From: an uncultured Lachnospiraceae bacterium
Lineage (GTDB): Bacteria > Bacillota > Clostridia > Lachnospirales > Lachnospiraceae
Direction of reading: 5' to 3'
Assembly: GCA_902795625.1 (NCBI GenBank)
Contig: CADBLW010000326.1
Location: 1-12,066, forward strand
Length of the DNA stretch: 12,066 nt
In this document: positions 7,309 through 12,066 of the stretch, in pieces
Numbering within the stretch: the first letter of the stretch is position 1
How the letters are laid out: the number at the start of each line of letters is the position of its first letter
Position numbers and translations under genes: made by a program
Notes under the pieces: generated by a model
The model's input: only the letters and a program-made list of their open reading frames with translations
Database searches by the model: none
Told to the model about the DNA's origin: nothing

Positions 7309-8190
7309 ATGTGGATTGCTGAGGATTGGAAGGATTACGAGGTGCTTGACGCAAGTGACCGCGAGAAGCTGGAGCGGTGGGGCAGATTTGTCCTTGTGCG
7401 TCCGGACCCGCAGGTGCTGTGGAAGACGGAGCGCGTGCATCCCGGCTGGAAGAAGCCGAACGCGTGGTACCACCGCAGCAAAAGCGGCGGCGGAGAGTGG
7501 GAATTCTTCGACCTTCCGCAGGTGTGGCAGATCGGGTACAAGGGACTTTCCTTCCGCCTGCAGCCGTTCGCCTTCAAGCATACGGGACTGTTCCCGGAGC
7601 AGGCGGTCAACTGGGACTGGTTCTCGGGGCTGATCCGTGCGCGCAGAGCGGAACATCCGGACCGTCCGGTCCGCGTGCTGAACCTCTTCGCCTACACGGG
7701 CGGCGCAACCCTCGCGGCGGCACAGGCCGGAGCGCAGGTCACCCACGTGGATGCCTCCAAGGGAATGGTCACCTGGGCTAAGGAAAATGCCGCGGCCAGC
7801 GGTCTGGCGGATGCTCCGATCCGGTGGCTTGTGGATGACTGCCGCAAATTTGTCGAGCGTGAGATCCGCCGAGGCAGCAAGTACGATGCCGTGATCATGG
7901 ATCCGCCCTCGTACGGCCGGGGACCTAAGGGCGAGACATGGGTCATCGAGGATGCCATCTATGATTTTGTAAAGCTGACGGCGGAAGTCCTGTCGGACGA
8001 TCCGCTGTTCTTCCTGATCAACTCCTACACCACGGGACTTCAGCCTGCGATGATGGCCTACATCATGGGCTCGGTGCTGAAGCCTGCGATCGGCGGCGTC
8101 GTTCAGGCGGACGAGATCGGTCTGCCCGTGACACAGAGCGGACTGGTGCTCCCCTGCGGAGCGGCCGCACGGTGGCAGCGGACGGAGTAG
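7309..8190 (+). CDS. Class I SAM-dependent methyltransferase, RlmI-like catalytic domain
   Basis: A 293-aa Rossmann-fold methyltransferase close to the catalytic half of the RlmI/RlmK 23S rRNA cytosine methyltransferases. Motif I is NLFAYTGG (125-132), an acidic residue at Asp148 follows motif I at the place expected to hold the SAM ribose, Asp176-Asp177 end the next strand, and motif IV DPPSYGRG (198-205) is the catalytic loop. The C-terminus holds LPCG. The N-terminal PUA domain of true RlmI is absent; instead about 120 residues rich in Trp and Tyr precede motif I. RNA is the likely substrate but the base is not predictable. I chose the ATG at 7309 with AAGGAAAGGG just upstream; an ATG 34 codons earlier has no such site and is in the repeated leader. 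It has its own promoter and probably shares a transcript with the next gene. Confidence 0.87.
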   Translation: MWIAEDWKDYEVLDASDREKLERWGRFVLVRPDPQVLWKTERVHPGWKKPNAWYHRSKSGGGEWEFFDLPQVWQIGYKGLSFRLQPFAFKHTGLFPEQAVNWDWFSGLIRARRAEHPDRPVRVLNLFAYTGGATLAAAQAGAQVTHVDASKGMVTWAKENAAASGLADAPIRWLVDDCRKFVEREIRRGSKYDAVIMDPPSYGRGPKGETWVIEDAIYDFVKLTAEVLSDDPLFFLINSYTTGLQPAMMAYIMGSVLKPAIGGVVQADEIGLPVTQSGLVLPCGAAARWQRTE

Positions 8191-8192
8191 AA

Positions 8193-8325
8193 ATATAAAG
8201 GAAGCGCGATATCGAACGAAAGTGCAGCCATATATAAAGGAAGCGCGATATCGAACGAAAGCACAGCCATATATAAAGGAAGTCCGATATCAAAAAGATG
8301 CGAAGTCTATATAATTAGGAAAGGA
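8193..8325 (+). repeat. 39-bp tandem repeat array between two genes
   Basis: Units at 8193-8231 and 8232-8270 differ at only two positions. A third, diverged unit spans 8271-8308, and a partial fourth (ATATAATTAGGAAAGGAG) begins at 8309 and carries the working ribosome-binding site of the next gene. Each unit opens with ATATAAAGGAAG, which contains a Shine-Dalgarno-like run, and units 1 and 2 contain the palindrome CGATATCG. The repeats abut directly, with no spacers. The array lies just after the methyltransferase stop. Confidence 0.88.
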
Positions 8326-8333
8326 GAAAACCG

Positions 8334-9065
8334 ATGGACAAACCGCTGCTTCGGCTGATGCCGTATTTTCTGCTTGTCGTCATGCTTGCGGCGATCGGCA
8401 TTTTCCTCTTTTCCAGAGGCAACGATTCCGGGAAGAAGGCAAAATACACCTCCGGCAACGTCGAGCTTGAGATGGACGGAACCAAGTATACGCTGATCAA
8501 CGACATCCTCTCGAAGGAGTATGTCGGGTCGCAGGTTCAGGTTGTCGTCAGCGCGACGCGGGAGGAGCAGGTCGGACTGGTAAAGTCCGTGGGGATCACC
8601 CTCGCCAAGCTGTTTGGCGTGAGAGGCGATGCGGACGGCCGATACCTGATCGACAACCTCGGCAGGATCTACGCGCGATCGGACATCGCCGAGGAGACGA
8701 AGAACCGGTTATCAGCGGCGGACGGGTTCCCGGTGTTTAGGATCGTCGGAGCGGATCACGATCCGCTGACGGCGAAGGACCTCTCAGCTGAGGACATGAA
8801 AGCGCTGCAGGAGATCGGCGAGGACAACGCGGTGACGATCACCGACAAGACATTTGTCACGGATTACACGAACCGGCGCGAGATCTTCGCGTTCACATCC
8901 GACGACATATTTTATAAGGTAACGGCAGAACTGTTCCTCTACCGGGGAGCCGTGTATCTCACCACCGGTTTTACCGGGGACAAGAACACCGCGAAGGACC
9001 AGTCCCTCACCGGAGTGAAGCTCCCCGAGGAACTGCAGGCCCGGTTCGCGGAGTATTGGAAGTAA
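8334..9065 (+). CDS. Membrane-anchored protein of unknown function
   Basis: I do not recognise this 243-aa protein. Residues about 8-26 (LMPYFLLVVMLAAIGIFLF) form one hydrophobic helix after a short positive N-terminus, so it is probably an N-in, C-out single-pass membrane protein or an uncleaved signal anchor; no lipobox cysteine is seen. The remaining 215 residues are soluble, charged, cysteine-free and would be extracytoplasmic. No catalytic motif stands out. The ATG has AAAGGAG eight bases upstream. It follows the methyltransferase by 143 bp, filled with 39-bp repeats, and no separate promoter is convincing, so the two are probably co-transcribed. Its last 14 codons plus stop are repeated twice more downstream. 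Confidence 0.8.
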   Translation: MDKPLLRLMPYFLLVVMLAAIGIFLFSRGNDSGKKAKYTSGNVELEMDGTKYTLINDILSKEYVGSQVQVVVSATREEQVGLVKSVGITLAKLFGVRGDADGRYLIDNLGRIYARSDIAEETKNRLSAADGFPVFRIVGADHDPLTAKDLSAEDMKALQEIGEDNAVTITDKTFVTDYTNRREIFAFTSDDIFYKVTAELFLYRGAVYLTTGFTGDKNTAKDQSLTGVKLPEELQARFAEYWK

Positions 9066-9170
9066 TAGAGGCACCGGAGGAGCTGCAGGCCCGGTCCGCG
9101 GAGTATTGGAAGTAACAGGAATGCCGGATGAGCCGCGGCAGCGGTTCAAAGAATACGGATAATAACGAAG
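9021..9170 (+). repeat. Three tandem 50-bp copies of the 3' end of the preceding gene
   Basis: Units are 9021-9070 (true coding end), 9071-9120 and 9121-9170. Units 1 and 2 match at 41 of 50 positions, units 2 and 3 at about 27 of 50. Each, read from its first base, is an open peptide ending in a stop: LPEELQARFAEYWK, APEELQARSAEYWK and MPDEPRQRFKEYG. Since 50 is not a multiple of three and every copy carries a stop, copies 2 and 3 are not translated as an extension of the gene. Confidence 0.9.
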
Positions 9171-9190
9171 GGGCGGGGGACTGCCCCTTT
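9168..9190 (+). terminator. Probable terminator after the membrane-protein gene
   Basis: AAGGGGC (9168-9174) pairs with GCCCCTT (9183-9189) around an eight-base loop. The T-run is short (TTT then GAT), so efficiency is uncertain. It lies at the end of the 50-bp repeats and before the S10 promoter region, where a transcript end is expected. Confidence 0.6.
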
Positions 9191-9200
9191 GATCATGCGC

Positions 9201-9300
9201 CATTTTCCCGTGAACATGCCCAAAACAGGGGCATTTTCGGGGAAAAACAGTGCATTTTCCCGAAAATGAGAAAAAAGTCGGGAAATTCAAAAAATTTTCC
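9201..9300. promoter_or_regulatory. Cluster of TTTTCCCG-type motifs upstream of the S10 promoter
   Basis: CATTTTCCCG occurs at 9201-9210 and 9253-9262, and CATTTTCGGG at 9232-9241. CATTTTCGGG and CCCGAAAATG (9259-9268) form a 10-bp inverted repeat, extended by AAAA/TTTT with one bulged G. Further partial copies are CGGGAAATT from 9279 and ATTTTCC at 9294-9300, which touches the -35 box. The stretch from 9283 is A/T-rich and could act as an UP element. Role is not known. Confidence 0.5.
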
Positions 9301-9329
9301 TTGCATTTTATCTGCTCATGAATTATAAT
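9301..9329 (+). promoter_or_regulatory. Sigma-A-type promoter of the S10 ribosomal protein operon
   Basis: TTGCAT (9301-9306), a 17-bp spacer and a perfect TATAAT (9324-9329) follow an A/T-rich stretch. Transcription would start near 9336, leaving a leader of about 280 nt before rpsJ. Strength and place fit a ribosomal protein operon. Confidence 0.87.
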
Positions 9330-9335
9330 CGCTGA

Positions 9336-9614
9336 TGTTGTGACTATGATAGCGTAGAAGCGGAGGTTGCCGCCCTGCGAGGCGGGTTTTTCCGTGGAGC
9401 GAATGTCAAAGTTCATGAAACTATGACGACAGGTCACTGTACCAGTTAAGTTCTGCCGAGGGCAGAGAACAACGTGCGCAACAGCGCCCGACGGTAACAG
9501 TAGCCAAGCACATGTGTTTGGCTGTTTTTTACCGGGAGGCAGGAAACACACGGAAGCGTGTACAGTCACCGCTTGTCGTACTCAAACAAGTGCGAAAAGG
9601 AGGCGGCTATTTTT
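9336..9614 (+). ncRNA. Structured 5' leader of the S10 operon
   Basis: The region from the predicted transcript start to rpsJ holds no gene but many hairpins. These are: CCGCC/GGCGG (9370-9374 with 9381-9385) followed by GTTTTT; GTCA-A-AGTT with AACT-A-TGAC (9405-9427); TTCTGCC/GGCAGAG (9451-9467); GCGC/GCGC (9476-9487); a terminator-like hairpin at 9502-9530; and ACACG/CGTGT (about 9548-9561). Such a leader is what an autoregulated ribosomal protein operon would have; in E. coli L4 controls the S10 operon through its leader. Whether L4 or any ligand acts here is unknown. The leader ends in AAGGAGG, 11 bases before the rpsJ ATG. Confidence 0.6.
9502..9530 (+). terminator. Terminator-like hairpin in the S10 leader (possible attenuator)
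   Basis: A nine-pair stem, 9502-9510 with 9515-9523 (one G-T wobble), has loop CATG and is followed by G and six T. It would stop transcription 85 bases before rpsJ, so it can only make sense as a regulated attenuator or an inefficient stop. CGGTAA (9492-9497) can pair with TTACCG (9529-9534), which would tie up the end of the T-run. Confidence 0.65.
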
Positions 9615-9932
9615 ATGGCAACAAAAGTAATGAGAATCACCCTGAAGGCTTACGAACATCAATTGATCGATGCTTCCGCAGCCAAGATCGTGGATGCGGC
9701 TAAGAAGGCCGGCAGCAAGGTCAGCGGCCCGGTGCCGTTGCCGACCAAGAAAGAGGTCATCACGATCCTGAGAGCTACTCACAAGTATAAGGATTCGCGT
9801 GAGCAGTTCGAGCAGAGAACTCACAAGAGACTGATCGATATCATTGCTCCGTCCCAGAAGACGGTAGATGTTCTTTCCGGTCTCGAGATGCCGGCCGGTG
9901 TATTCATCGGCATCAAGATGATCGACAAGTAA
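9615..9932 (+). CDS. rpsJ: 30S ribosomal protein S10
   Basis: Small-subunit head protein, which also acts in transcription antitermination as NusE. The product is 105 aa, normal for the family. Conserved stretches include GPVPLPTKKEV and HKYKDSREQFEQRTHKRLIDI. The frame is open from 9558, but the start is the ATG at 9615, preceded by AAGGAGG and giving the usual N-terminus MATKVMRITLKAYEH. First gene of the S10 operon. Confidence 0.97.
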   Translation: MATKVMRITLKAYEHQLIDASAAKIVDAAKKAGSKVSGPVPLPTKKEVITILRATHKYKDSREQFEQRTHKRLIDIIAPSQKTVDVLSGLEMPAGVFIGIKMIDK

Positions 9933-9953
9933 ATCATCTTGTTATTTTAGAAT

Positions 9954-9969
9954 GACCCTTTCGGGGGTC
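9954..9969 (+). other. Small hairpin between rpsJ and rplC
   Basis: GACCC (9954-9958) and GGGTC (9965-9969) form a 5-bp stem in the 70-bp gap. It has no T-run, so it is not a terminator; it might set mRNA stability or rplC translation. AAGGAGG before rplC follows. Confidence 0.4.
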
Positions 9970-10002
9970 CGCTGTAGATGAAACAAGGAGGTATAGACAG
10001 CA

Positions 10003-10638
10003 ATGAAGAAAGCTATTTTGGCTAAGAAAGTCGGAATGACGCAGATCTTCGACGAGAACGGTGCATTCGTACCGGTTACCGTGCTTCAGGCAGGTCCCTG
10101 CACGGTCGTTCAGAAGAAGACTGTGGACAAGGAAGGCTACGATGCGGTTCAGGTCGGTTTCGGTGAGATCCGCGAGAAGCTGGTCAACAAGCCGGTGAAG
10201 GGACACTTCGCTACGGCCGGTGTTGCAGTTAAGAAGTATCTCAAGGAGTTCCGTTTTGAGGACGCTGCTTCCTATGAAGTAGGTCAGGAGATCAAGGCGG
10301 GCATCTTCGCTAACGGTGATAAGGTAGACGCCGTCGGTATCAGCAAGGGTAAAGGATACGCAGGCGCGATCAAGCGTTTCGGCCTCTCCCGCGGACCGAT
10401 GAAGCACGGCTCCAAGTATCACAGACATGCAGGTTCGAACGGCTCGAGCGCTTCGCCGTCCCGCGTATTCAAGGGCAAGCATATGCCCGGCCAGATGGGC
10501 CATGTTCGCGTGACTGTGCAGAACCTTGAGATCGTGCGTGTGGATGTCGAGAACAACATGATCCTTGTCAAGGGTGCGGTGCCCGGTGCCAAGAAGGGCC
10601 TGATCATCCTCAAGGAAACCGTTAAGATTGCGAAGTAA
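10003..10638 (+). CDS. rplC: 50S ribosomal protein L3
   Basis: Early-assembly large-subunit protein that reaches the peptidyl transferase region. The product is 211 aa, normal. The N-terminus MKKAILAKKVGMTQIF and the block GISKGKGYAGAIKRFGLSRGP, followed by FKGKHMPGQMGHVRVTVQN, are typical L3 features. The Gln in GQMG corresponds to the residue methylated by PrmB in E. coli. The Shine-Dalgarno is AAGGAGG, 11 bases upstream of the ATG; rplD starts 23 bases after the stop. Confidence 0.98.
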   Translation: MKKAILAKKVGMTQIFDENGAFVPVTVLQAGPCTVVQKKTVDKEGYDAVQVGFGEIREKLVNKPVKGHFATAGVAVKKYLKEFRFEDAASYEVGQEIKAGIFANGDKVDAVGISKGKGYAGAIKRFGLSRGPMKHGSKYHRHAGSNGSSASPSRVFKGKHMPGQMGHVRVTVQNLEIVRVDVENNMILVKGAVPGAKKGLIILKETVKIAK

Positions 10639-10661
10639 CTTGAGAAAGGAGGATCAACATC

Positions 10662-11285
10662 ATGGCAGAAGTTAAAGTTTACAATAAAGAAGGCGCTGCA
10701 GTAGGTTCCATGGAACTGAACGACAGCGTGTTCGGTGTAGAGATCAACGAGCATCTCATGCACCTTGCGGTTGTTGCGCAGCTTGCCAACAAGCGCCAGG
10801 GCACGCAGAGCGCAAAGACCCGCTCTGAAGTAAGCGGCGGTGGAATTAAGCCGTGGAGACAGAAGGGTACCGGTCATGCAAGACAGGGTTCCATCCGTGC
10901 TCCTCAGTGGACAGGCGGCGGCGTGGTTTTCGCTCCGAAGCCCCGTGACTATTCCGTAAAGATGAACAAGAAGGAGAAGGCAGGCGCTATCAAGTCCGCA
11001 CTTTCCTCCAGAGTTGCCGAGGATAAGATCTTTGTTATGGAGGATCTTGCATTTGACGGCATCAAGACGAAGCAGGTTAAGGCTGTCCTGGACGGTCTTA
11101 AGGTTGACAAGGCGCTGATCGTGATCGCCGACAAGGATGACAACGTTATCCTTTCCGCCAGAAACCTTGCGGGTGTTCGCACGGTTACGTCTAACGCCAT
11201 CAATGTATACGACATCCTCAAGTATAACAACCTCGTTATCACGAAGGACGCCGTTGCGAAGATCGAGGAGGTATACAATGGCTGA
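10662..11285 (+). CDS. rplD: 50S ribosomal protein L4
   Basis: Large-subunit protein lining the exit tunnel; in E. coli also the repressor of this operon. The product is 207 aa, normal. The extended loop is recognised by GGGIKPWRQKGTGHARQGS followed by IRAPQWTGGGVVF. The Shine-Dalgarno AAAGGAGG precedes the ATG. Its stop lies inside rplW (8-base overlap), so the two are probably translationally coupled. As the classic autoregulator, it is the first candidate ligand for the structured leader at 9336-9614. Confidence 0.98.
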   Translation: MAEVKVYNKEGAAVGSMELNDSVFGVEINEHLMHLAVVAQLANKRQGTQSAKTRSEVSGGGIKPWRQKGTGHARQGSIRAPQWTGGGVVFAPKPRDYSVKMNKKEKAGAIKSALSSRVAEDKIFVMEDLAFDGIKTKQVKAVLDGLKVDKALIVIADKDDNVILSARNLAGVRTVTSNAINVYDILKYNNLVITKDAVAKIEEVYNG

Positions 11286-11589
11286 TTTGAAATACTACGA
11301 CGTCATCCTCAGACCGGTCGTGACCGAGAAGAGCATGAACGCGATGGCTGACAAGAAGTATGCATTTTACGTAAATCCCGATGCCACCAAGGGTCAGATC
11401 AAGGAAGCGGTTGAGAAGATGTTCGCAGGTGCGAAGGTTGCTTCCGTTAACACGATGAACCTTACCGGCAAGACCCGCAGACGCAACTCCGCCGGCGGCA
11501 TCGTATCCGGCAAGACCGCCGAGCGCAAGAAGGCGATCGTACAGTTGACCGCAGACAGTGCAGAGATCGAACTCTTCACAGGTCTGTAA
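11278..11589 (+). CDS. rplW: 50S ribosomal protein L23
   Basis: Exit-tunnel rim protein and docking site for trigger factor and signal recognition particle. The product is 103 aa, normal. The N-terminus has YYDVILRPVVTEKSM, and GKTRRRNSAGGIVSGKT followed by ERKKAIVQL is the characteristic RNA-binding loop region. The frame is open from 11137 through rplD, but the start is the ATG at 11278 with GGAGG seven bases upstream, all inside the end of rplD. Confidence 0.97.
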   Translation: MADLKYYDVILRPVVTEKSMNAMADKKYAFYVNPDATKGQIKEAVEKMFAGAKVASVNTMNLTGKTRRRNSAGGIVSGKTAERKKAIVQLTADSAEIELFTGL

Positions 11590-11618
11590 GATGCGTTGAA
11601 CGAAAGGAGTAAATCAAC

Positions 11619-12066
11619 ATGGGAATTAAGAAATACACTCCGTATACACCTTCGAGAAGAAACATGACCTGCTCGGATTTCGCTGAGATCACCTGCAGCA
11701 AGCCGGAGAAGTCGCTGTGCGTTTCGCTGAAGAAGTCGGCGGGCCGCAACAGCCAGGGTAAGATCACCGTTCGTCACATCGGCGGCGGCTCCAGAAGACT
11801 GTATCGAGTTATCGACTTTAAGAGAAAGAAAGACGACGTACCCGCAATCGTTAAGACCATCGAGTACGATCCGAACAGAACTGCCAACATCGCCCTGATC
11901 TGCTATGCAGACGGCGAGAAGGCATACATCCTCGCACCGAACGGCCTCAAGGTCGGCATGAAGATCATGAACGGTCCCAACGCGGAAGTTCGTATCGGCA
12001 ACTGCCTGCCCCTTGACAAGATCCCGATCGGTACGATGATCCACAACATCGAGCTTTATCCCGGCA
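11619..12066 (+). CDS. rplB: 50S ribosomal protein L2, N-terminal part (3' truncated by window edge)
   Basis: Large-subunit protein needed for subunit joining and peptidyl transferase activity. 149 codons are visible of a family length near 275-280, with no stop before the window edge. The start MGIKKYTPYTPSRRNM matches L2, followed by AGRNSQGKITVRHIGGGSRRLYR, then IEYDPNRTANIALICYADGEKAYILAP and IGTMIHNIELYPG. The Shine-Dalgarno is AAAGGAG, 29 bp after rplW. It continues the standard S10 operon order. Confidence 0.97.
   Translation, partial: MGIKKYTPYTPSRRNMTCSDFAEITCSKPEKSLCVSLKKSAGRNSQGKITVRHIGGGSRRLYRVIDFKRKKDDVPAIVKTIEYDPNRTANIALICYADGEKAYILAPNGLKVGMKIMNGPNAEVRIGNCLPLDKIPIGTMIHNIELYPG

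Noticed and set aside
7207..8190. Longer methyltransferase starting at 7207
   Set aside because: The extra 34 codons are the repeated leader, with low family resemblance, and the start would lie only about 13 bases after the predicted transcription start with no ribosome-binding site.
8063..8293. - strand open frame across the 39-bp repeats, giving repeated FRSISRFLYIWL
   Set aside because: The repeat only appears coding because 39 is a multiple of three; the frame ends within the methyltransferase gene and has no ribosome-binding site.
8193..8308. Possible CRISPR array
   Set aside because: The 39-bp units are contiguous with no spacers, and no cas gene is in the window.
9128..9328. 66-codon + strand frame between the 50-bp repeats and the S10 promoter
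   Set aside because: It starts inside a ghost repeat unit, runs through a terminator, the motif cluster and the promoter, and has no good Shine-Dalgarno.

Overview
The window is chromosomal DNA from a Gram-positive anaerobe of the class Clostridia, most likely a GC-rich member of the Lachnospiraceae. The reasons are the gene order trigger factor-clpP-clpX-lon-engB, a DUF4364-type protein, the S10 ribosomal protein order rpsJ-rplC-rplD-rplW-rplB, strong purine-rich Shine-Dalgarno sites and a GTG start. This placement is inferred from gene order and protein style; no database search was run.

Region 1 (1-5684, + strand) is a protein quality-control cluster. It holds the 3' part of tig (folding of nascent chains), then clpP and clpX (peptidase and unfoldase of ClpXP), lon (AAA+ protease) and engB/ysxC (ribosome-assembly GTPase, overlapping lon by 4 bases). 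Hairpin terminators follow tig and clpX, so the cluster is probably several transcripts with partial read-through.

Region 2 (5650-9190) is a less conserved connector. On the - strand lie pspA (PspA/IM30 membrane-stress protein, with its own good promoter) and, after a terminator, a DUF4364-family protein. On the + strand lie an RlmI-like SAM methyltransferase without an N-terminal PUA domain, driven from a promoter divergent to that of pspA, and a membrane-anchored protein I do not recognise. Each of four gene boundaries here carries a different short tandem duplication (units of 34/37, 49, 39 and 50 bp). Two of them repeat the last codons plus stop codon of the upstream gene, so 'ghost' copies of the C-terminus follow the real stop.

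Region 3 (9190-12066, + strand) is the start of the S10 ribosomal protein operon. An AT-rich region with repeated TTTTCCCG-type motifs precedes a near-consensus promoter (TTGCAT-17-TATAAT). A leader of about 280 nt follows, with several hairpins including two terminator-like ones, then rpsJ, rplC, rplD, rplW (8-base overlap with rplD) and the first 149 codons of rplB.

Nearly all genes are ordinary housekeeping genes. I see no phage, transposon, CRISPR, tRNA or defence genes and no clear new multi-gene system. The points most worth a second look are the gene-boundary tandem duplications, the structured S10 leader with possible attenuation, and the motif cluster just upstream of the S10 promoter.
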